Below are positions 47,677 to 59,139 of a stretch of 64,000 nucleotides of DNA, one piece after another. A program made the position numbers and the translations under genes. Under the pieces are notes generated by a model. The model saw only the letters and a program-made list of their open reading frames with translations. It was not told the DNA's origin and did no database searches. How positions within the stretch are numbered: position 1 is the first letter of the stretch; the number at the start of each line of letters is the position of its first letter. Source of the DNA: Spodoptera frugiperda (lineage: Eukaryota > Arthropoda > Insecta > Lepidoptera > Noctuidae); contig NC_064214.1 of assembly GCF_023101765.2 (NCBI RefSeq), positions 4,284,001-4,348,000 on the forward strand, written 5' to 3'.

Positions 47677-48011
47677 GGGTACTTTTCCACCAGAGATGTA
47701 CTGAAAAGATGCTATGAAGATGCAATAGTTAAGCTGTGAAACTATGTGACAGTTTCCATTGATACTAAGCTATATTTTTGTGCGAGTAAGATGTGCTATA
47801 AAGATGCGCCGCCGCAAAGTAGCTGTGCAAAAAAGATGCGTAGCTCGGGTATCGATAGTAGGGAACCCATTCATAGCACACACCCATAGCACGCATCCTT
47901 CTATATATATATATAAAAAAATATAGCGTAGCTGAGTCCGTTTCCACCAGTGCTAAGCTAGCCAAACACATCCACAGCAACGTAACATACGTCGCTGGTG
48001 GAAAAGCACCC
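47677..48011 (-). mobile_element. Harbinger-like MITE R10, complete copy 2, reverse
   Basis: Ends GGGTACTTTTCCACCAG and CTGGTGGAAAAGCACCC bound 335 bp; flanks TCA and TAA differ by one base. The interior is the inverse of copy 1 (GTATCGATAGTAGGGAACCC, ATAGCACGCATCC) and holds a (TA)n run. Confidence 0.85.
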
Positions 48012-49764
48012 TAAAGAACAACTCTTTTGACAGACACCAGCAACAGCTCTCTGAAAAACGTCAACCTTTTAAATTACGATCTCCAACATCCTACCAGAAG
48101 TATACATTTTGGAAAACCCTGTTCGACATGAGTCCCACAATAAACTGCCACGAACTCATATTGTCACTTTAATTTGCCTTTAGTTGGCTATATCATTACC
48201 GCAGTATAGTAGGTAGAAGGTACCATAATCAGAAACCGTCCCCAATATAAACGAAGCGATCTCGAGCCAATATTGAATTCATAGAAAATCCTCAACAAAG
48301 GCAAGAACCAAATAATTTGCAACATCAAACATTGAAATAGAATTTGTATTTGTGACGAATAAACTGTTAGCGTCGTCAGTTAGTACGGGCGCTCGATCGC
48401 GATGAAAATCATTTTCACTTAAACTCGGGTGGGTGTGCACTGCGAGCGATTCAACTATTCATCTTAAAATGTTGACTAAATATCGTTACCGTATCGAAAT
48501 ACTATATTCTTATCACAAAAGCCCTTAAAATGGTGCATGTTAAAGATCTTACAAGTAATTTAGTACATTCTAAAAAAAAGTACATGATTACAATCATGCA
48601 AAGGTGCCTAATATAGCTTAAGCTAATATTTTCCTAACCAAATTTTGTCACATTTATTGGTAGATTCTTACTAAGCAAAATTTTTACTTGTTCCCAATTA
48701 AATGGGTATATTATCTTGATTTCTCTTTTCTATTACAGTTAGAATTATGTAAAAATAGTATAAAAGTATTTATTGACATGTGCGCTTGTAATTATGAAAT
48801 TAAAAAATAATGATACTTACATTATTAAATTCATATACAATGGAAAAAAACGTTGAGAAATGAGAGATAATAAGCATCCAAGTCCCTGTTTATTACTGAA
48901 ACATTTAGAAAATCCCATCACTCAAAAATAAGCAACTCACTATCTCACAGTCATTTAAAAAAGGGAGAAAAATTAAAATTAATTATTCAAATTTAATGTC
49001 TCGCTTCCCGCTTTCAGTGTGCCCAGGATGAACAGACGGCGTGCCTCTGAGATAATAAAATTTAAAAGGGCAAACTTCGTCGTCCATAGGATGGAATGAA
49101 AAGTGATTTGCCTAATCCACTTCTCAATTTTCCAACTCACTGGGCTTTCGGAATTACACTTACTATCGACCGCAATGTTTCTTGCATGTGGTTGCTTAGT
49201 ATTAAAGAAATTATTAATTTTCATTGTCTTTATCTAAAGATTATGGATTGAGATCGGTAATAAGTGGTTTTTTTTTAGTTTTGGTTTTTTCATTAATGTG
49301 TTGTCTAACTACATCTTAGATTATTTGGAAACTTCATTTAATGGCCCATCCCATTAGGGTTGTTTTAAGAATAAGCTTAAACTATAAAATAAATAAGGTT
49401 TACTATCACCAAACCTAAAAAATTAGCTCTGAGTTTATTTTTTTTAATGAGTAGAACAGTGATTGTTAAATATAAATTACAGATTTAAAATTTACAATGA
49501 AACAACCTTTTGTGGCCTTTTCTATTTTTGAAAAACCTTTAAACAAATTTATTTTTGGCGAATGTTTACCACAGGTTTTGTAAACATTGTGTATCTTATT
49601 ACCTTTAGCTTTGTAGAGAAGATATTTTTAACTGTGATTGAATACGAACCCTGGCCCACCTACGTACTCCTACGTCGGTGACGCGTGGGTCACTTGATAA
49701 GAACACATTGTAATGTGTAGCTACTATAAAATTACATTATTGGTTTTATTTCATGCTCAAATAT
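48012..49764. other. AT-rich non-coding stretch
   Basis: At 48375-48440 there is an unrepeated GC-richer patch (TTAGCGTCGTCAGTTAG, GGGCGCTCGATCGCG). The 81-codon minus ORF at 48979 is unrecognised. Confidence 0.45.
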
Positions 49765-49835
49765 TTTTTATGATGGTAAGCAATCGCCGCCGCCCATGGA
49801 CACCCTAAACACGAGAGGTGCTGCAAGTCCCACAC
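49765..49835 (+). repeat. Family R1 fragment, forward
   Basis: ATGGTAAGCAATCGCCGCC, GCCCATGGACACCC and CGAGAGGTGCTGCAAG: only the head of R1 remains. Confidence 0.8.
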
Positions 49836-51475
49836 TTTAAAACGACACTTACCACGCAATAAAAAGTCTTAAAGCAGCGTAAATTGTTTTAAGCAACCAA
49901 TTCTTATTTGTTTATTAAATTCTAAACCTTCTTCTAGATTGGATTCGAGTTTACATTCTTAATTAAAGTTACAACATCAGCAACACGCAAGAAATTCAAA
50001 TAAATTCAATGATGAACAATGCACATTGAACCTTAGACAGAATGCGATAAAGATCTAAATCCAATATCTACAATTGCTTTACCCTACGGGGAGTTTTTCT
50101 CAAAAAGATAATAAGTCCAGATCTTATTGTCGTCAGGATCTTTATATTAATTACAGACATAAAAGTGATTAATGACAGGAATCTGGAAACAATGCTTAGG
50201 AATCCGTATTTATTGGACGCCCACGACCGGTATTTGTCATCAAGACAAATTATTTACCCAATGTTTGTTTCCACCATTTTTAATATTTCCACCCTTCTCA
50301 TTTATTATTCTTTGATGTTCCTACTAATTACGAGTTGTTTTTCAGATTCCTACTATTTTTACTTACATTACTTGTTCAATCATTTTTCTATTAAGGCTCT
50401 ATACGGAGAATATGGAATATCTTCAAAGAGAAAACTTATCGAGCCAATAAATATCTCGAAGTTGAATATTAAATATTGAAATTCTCTCAAGTTGTGGTAT
50501 CCAACCAAATAATGGTCTGTAGCTGAGCCAGTCTCCAACTATTGCTGAACACTTAATTTGAAGCTCAGGACTACAGCTATGGCACACTTTCATAGAATTT
50601 CACAAAGAAAACCTCAGGAATCTTAGTAATCATCTGGTCAACCTTTGATCCTTCAAACCTCTATACAATTGACCGTTGCTAAGAAACACTTGACGAGACC
50701 TCCCATCCCTCTCATATTGTTCTACAACTGAGTGTTCGAAGGGGGTTTAGAAACAGGCCTAGAGGTCAACTTACGATGGTCTTTACACGTTTTTCAAACA
50801 AAGCAAATCAATAATTCAAGAATCGGGAGGCCGCGAGTTCGTAGCAAATATTTCTCTTATTTTGATCTTCAGGAAGTTATTTTTAAATTTTATAGAAACT
50901 TGAGGTTTTAGAGTTAAAAGTTCTAAGTAAAATTGTGAGTGTTTTCCTACCTTTTCCTTTTTAAAGTAAGTTTAGGTATAGTAGAAACTAAATAGGTACC
51001 TACATACAAGTTCGTTTATACTTAATTTCTTTCTTTTTCCTCACGAAATAAGCGTGGTAAATATTTTTAGACAGCTAGCCCCTGTAAAAATCTAAATAAT
51101 TTTGTTTATCTTTAATATAACGTTATGTGATTTTTTGTAATAAACTTTGAAAGACATATTTCACGTCCTATTTATAAAAAAGCTTAAGCAAAATTAGGAT
51201 GGTTTCTTATAAAAATGCCTAAATAACGAAAGAGCGAAAACTTCAAAAGATCAGTGTTGTTTACAATACATCTGAAAATCCGTACCTATAGACTGATCTC
51301 TTATAATGAACTTAAGTACTTTGTGAGTGCCTAGGTAGGTCCCTAACGAATCTAATTAGTTCACTGTGAATTTGTCGGGTAATTCAATATCTTGAGAAAA
51401 ATTCTTCAATGTTTTCTCAAGTCTCCTTTTGATTCTATTTCATTGTTTGTTTAAAACAAATAGTTTGTTTTTCTT
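49836..51475. other. AT-rich non-coding stretch
   Basis: A 104-codon plus ORF at 50165-50479 (starts MINDRNLETM, then a long hydrophobic middle) is not recognised. There is no splice or homology clue, so I do not call a gene. Confidence 0.45.
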
Positions 51476-51660
51476 TAAAAAAACGTTGTTTGCATTGTCT
51501 CCTGTGTCGTGGATGCGTTTACAAACATACAAGTACACATACGCATGATGCCTAAACCAGAAACAACAATGTATGATTTCCCACAATGAGTTGCTCCATG
51601 CACCCAAACCCGCTACCCGTAGCGCGGCAATCGGCTGCCCAGCCAACACGCCAAACCGCC
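51476..51660 (-). repeat. Family R2 tRNA-derived SINE, reverse, copy 7
   Basis: AAAAAAACGTTGTTTGC, TGTCTCCTGTGTCGTGG, GCGTTTACAAACATACAAG, AACCAGAAACAACAATG, GAGTTGCTCCATGC and AATCGGCTGCCCAGCC. The B box is lost (CACCCAAACCCGC in reverse). Confidence 0.85.
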
Positions 51661-53819
51661 ATCAGTTTTCTTGTATTTTTTTCTGTAATTGATCTTAGAC
51701 CGTGATATCATTTGAGAATACTGGATCTTAAAAAAAATACTTATTCAATGTTTAATTTATTAATGAGCTACATAAGGAATTATTATGTATTGTAACATAA
51801 CTTAAACTACGCATATAATATACTACTCTAAAACGAACAAATAGTAAAATAAATAATCACCCAGACTAGTTAGCCCAGCCCTGAAACTAAAATTATGAAC
51901 TTAAAATAGTCCACTATTATTTTGACTTCGTGACTGCGTAAATGTTCCATAGGGACCAAACTAATTTAGTAACTGTTCGTATAAGCTAAAACTCGTGTTA
52001 CTAAAACCGTTTGTGCTGAAGCAAGACCCATAACGTATTTATTATGTCAGTTACTTAATAGAATAATAAACCCTATTCTTCTACCATAATAGGTCTAAAT
52101 CCTTTGAGCTATTTCGTAGGAAAACTAGATTATCATTGACAAACATGACAGGTAATACTCTGCTCGGATACCTGGCATAGAATAGAAAATAGTTCATCGT
52201 AATAAGAGCTCGAAGCCTATAACCTACATATATTAGATAAGTTGAACCTCATTGCCTATTTTTATACTGATTAAGCGTTTCAGTGACTGCATTAATATAT
52301 TAATACTAAGTACCCATGTCAAAGATACATCTTAATTCACACATACTTATCCAGAAAACTATTATTCTAGTGACTACTACAGAATAATATTATTACTCTT
52401 ACGCAATCAGATAGATATGACTAATATGTATTAAATATTAAATTCCAAAGTGGACAATAATATGTACCTATCTTTCTTTACAAATAGAAAATCTTCTTTT
52501 GTACAACAGCAACCTGATTATTTTGGTCTAAAAATAAATGTTACCTACAAGACCTAGAATAAACAAAATATGCTTAACATATATGTAAAAAAGAGTAGGT
52601 TCCTTTATGTGTTCGTACATAATATATGTCGCACTATCAGTTGGAGTAAAGTTGGAACAGTTGAACGGAATGACCTGACCTTGAGGAGTTTCGTGAATTA
52701 TTTAAAGTTGCGCACTGATATTTATTGCTCTACCTGCCTCCAAGAAAAAAGGTAAACCTTCGTGGTCCCGAAACTACGTGAGAAACTGCTTCGAATTCAA
52801 GTTATGTAGCTTTGGATCGTAATATATTTATGGTCAGGAAATATTAATACGTAGACTTTTATTAGATTACAGATAGATTACTCTTGCGGCTCCGCTCATG
52901 TTAGTATGAATTTTGTTTATCGATTCAATTTCTTTTCCTCTCAGTGTTATAAATTATAGCATTAGGATATTTTTGTACATTGATATTGTCAATAATGTTT
53001 GAATAACGACTTAAAGATCAATAGTATAGTCAGGCCTTGACTCTAGAAAGAGTAATAGGTTTATTTTTGCCAAGGGTTGACATCAATGGGTGTCGTAAAA
53101 GGCGATTAAGTAATTAACTAAAGTGAATGGACGCAGCGACCTTCTATCTGCTACCATCGAACTATCAGTAGTTGTGTTTCACTATTTTAATTATTCTTCC
53201 TTATTGCTTACTTTCTTATTGTGAGAAATATGGATGTTTGTCATATGTTTAGTTGATTATGACTTCTTTTGTCATTTCAGTTCTAAAACAGTAATAAGTT
53301 CTATGCAATCTAGTATATTCCATTAAAATCGAAGTAAATAAATATCCAAAGAACCCTACATCACTACACCACCTGTACTCATCAGGTACGGGTCCACGAT
53401 CTATTTATAATACGAATTAAAATTTCACTTTCTTTGTTCTTCCGAATTCCTTTGCTCCTTTGTGCGTACAGTTAGCAAATTTTATTCTTGTTTATACCGA
53501 GCCCTTTGTCCATGGAAAACAAAGTCTGAGTGTTAAATTATAAAAAAGGGAAAGAATAACATTTTCTGGGGTTAATTTAGCGGTCGTTTAAAATAAATCT
53601 CTCTGTGGTTTCATTTGTTTTTCTTCCGATTCGCCTTGGATCGGTGTGTGAGGAAATCAGCCGGTTTGTGAAGCAATAACGTACAAAACATGAAAGAAAA
53701 TCAAACGTCCGATCCCTCGGTATATCAGTGTTTGTGTAGACGTTCAACTGCGTAGTTATGAAGTGGAGGAAATGTTTTAGCTGATAAAAACATTGAATTT
53801 ATTTTATAAAATATTTTTA
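51661..53819. other. AT-rich non-coding stretch with repeat scraps
   Basis: 53075-53125 has TTGACATCAATGGGTGTCG and TAAAAGGCGATTAAG, a phrase common in lepidopteran elements. Nothing else recognised. Confidence 0.5.
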
Positions 53820-54103
53820 CTGACGGATCTGATGTAAGCAATGCCGCTGCCCATGGACACCTGAAACACCAGAGCCGTTACAAATATGTTGCTGGCCTTT
53901 TAGGATTCCGAATTTAAGGGTTGTTTGGGGAATCAGGGATTAGGAAGATTGGGGAGTGATTGGGGAGTGATTGGGCCTCTGGCAACCTTAACATAACGAA
54001 ACACAACGCAAGCGTTGTTTCACGTCGGTTTTCTGTGAGACCGTGGTATCACTTCGCTCGAGCCGGCCCATTCGTGCCAAGGCATAGCTCTCCCACACTT
54101 AAG
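53820..54103 (+). repeat. Family R1 repeat, forward copy
   Basis: ACGGATCTGATGTAAGC, CATGGACACCTGAAACACC, GGTTGTTTGGGGAATCAGGG, AACGCAAGCGTTGTTTCACG, CGGTTTTCTGTGAGACCGTGG, ATTCGTGCCAAGGC and CTCTCCCACACTTAAG. The right half is very well kept. A 12-bp word GGGGAGTGATTG is locally doubled near 53960. Confidence 0.85.
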
Positions 54104-56307
54104 ATCTGCAATATCACAGGCATCACTACGTCATAAACAAGATTACTTTCCCACAATCTTATTCCAGCACATTTTCTTCTAAAACTCTTCCTACAATTCA
54201 AGTACTATCAAATGATCTCGCAAAAGTATGAACATTACTTAGGACTCGTACAAAAGGCTAGCACCAAATCTAATTCTAGATTTCCTTGGCTATTCACATC
54301 GAAGCAGTCGTTTAACACATTGTGCCTGGCTATGGAAATAAAGGCTTATTTTCTCAAAGCATTTGTTCCCTTCCAGAAGATGTATTTCGGATGCGAAACA
54401 GTTTATCTCTGGAGTTAGTAGCTGCAGATACACAGAGCTGAGAAGAATTGTGAGCTTTGGTGTACTTATAAGGCCACCTTCTATTCAATACTTCAGATTT
54501 AGTTCACTATTCCTTTTTGACTTATCTACACCAGCATTTTCTTCATAATATTTTATTTTTGGTCGATTAATAAAAAAATGCCATCTTATTTATCTACAAA
54601 ATAATTGATTGAAAGTTTTACATTTGGAAGATGCCGATGAGTATTGTGCACACAGCGCTCAATCACCGTAATCAATTAGGTAACTCATAGTACCATCACA
54701 AAATTCCCACACCGGCACACGTGTCATATCAATCATTTATTTTACTTTACATAAAATTCACCTCCGTGATGTTTATACATCTAATGAATTTATTTATTAA
54801 AAGTCACACAATATTTTTTGTGGCGATAGTAGTTCAGTAAAATTGTTATGATTTTTTAAACCTAAAATGCATTCTTCAATAAACCTAGCTGAGACATTCG
54901 TTTGCAGTACAGCTGCCCAAGCTACTCGGCAGTATGTCTCGCGAATACGTATCGTCGTTAGGAGTGGAGGTAATCCATTTTTATTGTCGCACCACTAATG
55001 GTGTCATTTTTATAAAACCCACGGATATAGCTGTTAAATTAATACTCAATCTTATTTAAACATTGCACAAGACCTTTTACTTAATTTGTTTATTCAAAGG
55101 AAGTAGACAACCTGACTAATTTTTTAGTAGCAACACATTCCTGTGTGGTCGTCCGTCTACCTCAGTGATTTTGGTTCCTTTTCTTGTGTACAAATTGTCT
55201 ATATAGGAGTTGTCTAATTTTGTCTACTCATTCTCGAAATTTACACTTAGTAATAAATGCGAGTCATTTTTATTTATCGATTAAACATGGCACGATTAAA
55301 CAGGTAAAGGACGTTTACCACAATTATGAATACCTACTCTATTGTAAAGCCCCACTTCCATGATAAAAACAAACGTTCGCTTTGCGGCTACAAATCCTTC
55401 AGGGAACAACATAGCTATTAGCGCGTGCAAACGCTACATGTCAACGACATTTCGATATAACCTAGTTTTGGAAACGTGCGTGAACGCGCGCTGATTTGTA
55501 TTAACAAGCAAACGGTTGTTTGGTCCACTAGAAAATCTATAGGGATCATTCAGTACCAGTTGAAAATCCACTTCACATTTAGAAATCTTACTGTAATACC
55601 CAATGAACATAATATGAAGTAGAACTTTTCCAATTATTGATGTCGATCTAGAAGACCTGGCAAACTTCGTATCGCCTAAAAATTCTTCTTTTCACCTTTT
55701 AAACCTTTCCTGGACTTCCACAAATAATTCAAGACCAAAATTTTTCCAAATCGTTCCAACCATTCTTGAGTTTTAGCGGTACTAACGAACAGCAATTGAT
55801 AGGTTTTACATAGAAAGCAGAATGAAAGAAAGATAGAAAAAGAGTTTATTCATAGATTGAACTTTTCTACAACACCATAATTGAATACCACCATAAATTA
55901 CTCAAGTTAGGACTTTGTATCTCCTATGGAAGTAATGCTTTAACTCCTATAACATTTCAAGTATAGCAACTTATTTATCTAACTTGAGCATTGAAAATAA
56001 ATTGATTTGCGTGCCAATAAAAAACAAATTCCAACTGGAGTTTTTATTCCGTCGTCATTGAATCGATTGAGCCAACCATCCATCCAGTTCGAGAGTTGGA
56101 AGGTAAACTTTTGTAAACGATGAACTGAATAAATAAATATAAAAATGTGTTTTAAGATGTTCCCTGCCATTGAATTATTTATTAATAGCTCTTTCAATGC
56201 GCTTTGCGTGTCTTCAAAAGAACATTTTTACAGTCATTAAATAAATAAGTTTTGATGATGAGTTTCCTTATTAATACTTTTTAGTGTCGATATCTAACAT
56301 ATTCTTT
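54104..56307. other. AT-rich non-coding stretch
   Basis: A GAAAGAAAGATAGAAAAAGAG tract is at 55822. A patch at 55375-55530 (AACGTTCGCTTTGCGGC, TTAGCGCGTGCAAACGC, GTGAACGCGCGCTGATTTG) is GC-richer and may be an old inverted repeat. No gene. Confidence 0.45.
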
Positions 56308-56310
56308 TAA

Positions 56311-56490
56311 GGGTGCTTTTCCACGACGAGACGTGCTACGCTATCTTACTGTAATGTAGATGCGTTTGGCTTCCATCAATCATAATCATTCGTACATATA
56401 GCTCAGCCCTTTTGGAAACGGATTCAGTTCAGCTATATTTTTTATATGGAAAAATAAGTGCTATGAATGTATATGTTTACCTTAAAGGCC
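56311..56490 (+). mobile_element. Harbinger-like MITE R10, truncated copy 3
   Basis: Starts GGGTGCTTTTCCACGACG after TAA and follows copy 1 through GATGCGTTTGGC, TTTGGAAACGGATTC and AGCTATATTTTTTATATGG, then similarity fades. The right terminal repeat is missing. Confidence 0.75.
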
Positions 56491-56584
56491 GCCACAGACT
56501 TAGCTACAATTTATACTAGCTTCTCCCAGCAGCTACACACACATTCCCGTGAAACAAAGAGTAAAATCTATCTTATCTTCTATC

Positions 56585-56605
56585 TAATCTAATCTAATCT
56601 AGTCA
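56585..56605 (+). repeat. (TCTAA)n microsatellite
   Basis: ATCTAATCTAATCTAATC, followed by GACCATAATCTACCACTG and TATATTAGTAGG, the usual 3' end of a LINE-like tail. Confidence 0.75.
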
Positions 56606-57229
56606 GTCGTTTTCCAGACCATAATCTACCACTGTTCTATATATTAGTAGGATATATAGATTTTTTTAATTTATCTGCTGTGTTTATATTATTTTGTTAA
56701 GAATACTTACGCGTATCTGTTTACAAAGTATTCCTTTTGTAAATCAGTATTCTAAGAACACGTCCATTCTAGAATATTTATTTTTATGTAAACTCTGTTG
56801 CTGTTTCCAGAATTACCTGATAATTGAAATTGCGCTTGCTTCCGACGAGTCAAGACGAGTGAGAAGAAAAAGAGAATAATTTATTAGTTATACAAATCGA
56901 GGTAGCTATTCTATTTCCATTTACTTCTCTGAAATGTATTTAACGAGTCTTTGTTAACAATATTTTGTATTTTATGGAGCAGAATTGTTTAACAGTATAT
57001 TTATATGAAAGTAAATAAAACGACCACATAAATTATCCGTCATAAAAACCATTGATATATTTACAACTGTCATTATTTACATATTTACATGATCAAAGTC
57101 TATTACAGTAATAATTGAACCGTATTTACACAGTACAGCGGTGAAACAAAACAACATTAAAATAAATTACTTTTAGATATGTTGATATTACTATAAACAC
57201 AATTATACGTAGCATAAATAACATGAAGC
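56606..57229. other. AT-rich non-coding stretch
   Basis: No feature recognised. Confidence 0.5.
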
Positions 57230-57375
57230 TGTATACGGCAGTATTCACGTAACTGTTCGGAGTAACGCGACTAATTTCGAGCGACATCGGAGCCCATAAT
57301 CAGATGAGTTACGTAATAGAACAGTTATGTGAGTGAGTCGTATTACATATTTTGCATATGTATCACAACAGTTAT
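57230..57375. repeat. Fold-back family R8, diverged copy
   Basis: GCAGTATTCACGTAACTG, GCGACTAATTTCGAGCG and TTATGTGAGTGAGTCG with inverted ends (CACGTAACTGTTC and GAACAGTTATGTGAG). Confidence 0.6.
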
Positions 57376-57599
57376 AATACAAAGTGAAGCTGTGTATTGG
57401 GTCCCATTGAACATATACTGGTCCTTACATAGGTCGACATTACTTTGATGGACCGATACATCAAACTACTTCAAACTTCAGAAGGTCGTCAACTTTATTA
57501 ATAAACGATAAGGTTGAGAATCTATTACAGTTTGATAAATAGTTTAGCTTTGGATTGTCCTGGAAACTAACTAATGTACCTTTAATACGAGTTTGCTTT

Positions 57600-57710
57600 A
57601 CCTTGGACGACAACAAAACGAGAGCGCGTTCGGCGCTCTGATTGGCCGGTGCGAATGAACCACGCAATCAGACCGCCGGACGCGCTTTCATTTCGATCAC
57701 GTTAAACGTA
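57600..57710. other. CpG-rich island with inverted CCAAT-type motifs
   Basis: AGAGCGC (57621-57627) pairs with GCGCTCT (57633-57639). TCTGATTG (57637-57644) faces CAATCAGA (57665-57672). The stretch also has GGCCGGTGCG and CCGCCGGACGCGC. It looks either promoter-like or like a short hairpin repeat; no gene starts here that I can see. Confidence 0.35.
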
Positions 57711-58971
57711 AAACAAATTCTTACTAAGCCCTCTGTACGTTTGACTTGTATTCCCTAAATTGTACATTCCAAAAGCCTTTAAATGCAAAAGTAAAGCACG
57801 GTAAATAATGAATTCGTAATAAAGTCAAATATTTGGTTTGATTGCAAAAAACAAGCCAATAGCGTATTCATTCCACCATCGCTCGATCCTGATCTAATTG
57901 AACGCTCCTTCAACCCAAACCACTTATCTTTGCAGTCTCTCCCTTTATTTCTTTCTTACAAATCTACGTTAAATGCGATTTACGTAAAGTAATGTCGACC
58001 TTATGGAATTTGCTTACACACAGTGCAAAAACATCTAGAATGTAAATGTTTGAGTTTATTTTATTACATAATTGCGTACGTAATTTGATGCAAGATTGTT
58101 GGTTTTCGAAATGTAAAACAAATCTGTAGGTACATTTTTATAGATCTCGTTAAAGAAAATTATAAAAAGTCTCTCCGTTCGTGTCGGCCTGCCGTCCCAT
58201 TGGGTTTAGAGAGTGAGAAAACAGAGTGCACCTGTTTGCTCTATTATATCTCCTGTGTAGTTCGCTAGTCTAGTTAGACAGACTGGCCACCGTGACCGAA
58301 ATCGATCGGGAGATTTATTATGTTGTAGTCATAACTAAGTATTGTTGACTTATCTTTCATCAAGTAACCAAAATTGTTTAATAGAAATGTGTGAAACCAA
58401 CAATCATACTTCATGCTAATTGATAATTAGATTCTGACATTCAACATGGCTACGTAAACTAATTAAAAATACAATTATGTACTCCATATGCGAGATGAAT
58501 TGCATTCATTTGCATAGAAATGTTTAGCTAAGTTTGTATGCAAGAAATGTTATTACATGTTCGTGGTTGCAATATAATAAACTTTAAATTATGAGTTGCC
58601 AACTGTTTGATTAATTGAAATTATTTTACTTTCTCAAAGAAAAATCAATGTAAAAAAATTCATTGCAATCTTGTATTGCGAATAATTTTACGAAATTCAT
58701 GTTCATTAATTTTAATTCATAACTCGAAATACTCGTAGATGAAAATTTTCAAATAAATAATTTCTCTTAGAAATGTTTAGTCTAACAACTAAAGTTTAAA
58801 CATAACGTTAACGTTATTCGTATAATTTCGCTTAAATAATAAAATAACCACTTGATAGTTAGGTAATAGTATTTACTTCAACTATTTACACAAATCGTAT
58901 ATTGAAACTCCTACATATCAGTCTGCAGTGTAAAATATACTCTAATTACATCGAGTTTAAGGTTCATGTTG
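57711..58971. other. Fur2 3' flank
   Basis: It should contain the Fur2 3' UTR. It is AT-rich with several AATAAA-type words on the minus strand, none clearly better than the others. A GC-richer patch at 58175-58310 (CCGTTCGTGTCGGCCTGCCG, GTGACCGAAATCGATCGGG) is not repeated. Confidence 0.4.
58711..58716 (-). promoter_or_regulatory. Possible Fur2 poly(A) signal (ATTAAA)
   Basis: Reading the minus strand past the Fur2 stop, the first near-canonical signal I noticed is ATTAAA about 255 bases downstream. The first canonical AATAAA I found is at 58314-58319, about 650 bases downstream. Both are AT-rich motifs expected by chance here, so the 3' end is undetermined. Confidence 0.2.
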
Positions 58972-59139
58972 CTATGTTGGTTCTTCTAGTTGAGTTTTAC
59001 TTTGTATTTGTATACTGTCGAGGGCTTTCAAAGTGGTCGATGACGTCATCGCTATCAAGTCTTCGTCGATGGTGGTCAGCTGGGAGTACTCGGTCTTCGG
59101 GAACATAGTCCTGTGTTTGTGTGTTCTTGACCTTTTTAG
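58972..59139 (-). CDS. Fur2: Fur2 terminal exon (cytoplasmic tail)
   Basis: With acceptor GTATTCCACAG, the exon continues in phase 0 from the membrane exon and encodes 55 residues and a TAG. The tail begins LKRSRTHKHR, a basic stop-transfer segment directly after the helix, then TEYSQLTTIDEDL, which holds a Tyr-x-x-hydrophobic signal (YSQL) next to an acidic patch (DED). Such signals are known in convertase tails for Golgi and endosome sorting. A second acceptor 29 bases further in (exon from 59110) would read another open frame (DYVPEDRVLPAD, 37 residues, stop 58997-58999). I prefer the first because basic anchor and sorting motif follow the helix as expected. Confidence 0.8.
   Translation of the reverse strand, partial: LKRSRTHKHRTMFPKTEYSQLTTIDEDLIAMTSSTTLKALDSIQIQSKTQLEEPT

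Noticed and set aside
50165..50479. Plus-strand 104-codon ORF with a hydrophobic middle
   Set aside because: T-rich DNA gives hydrophobic peptides by chance; no homology, signal or splice evidence.
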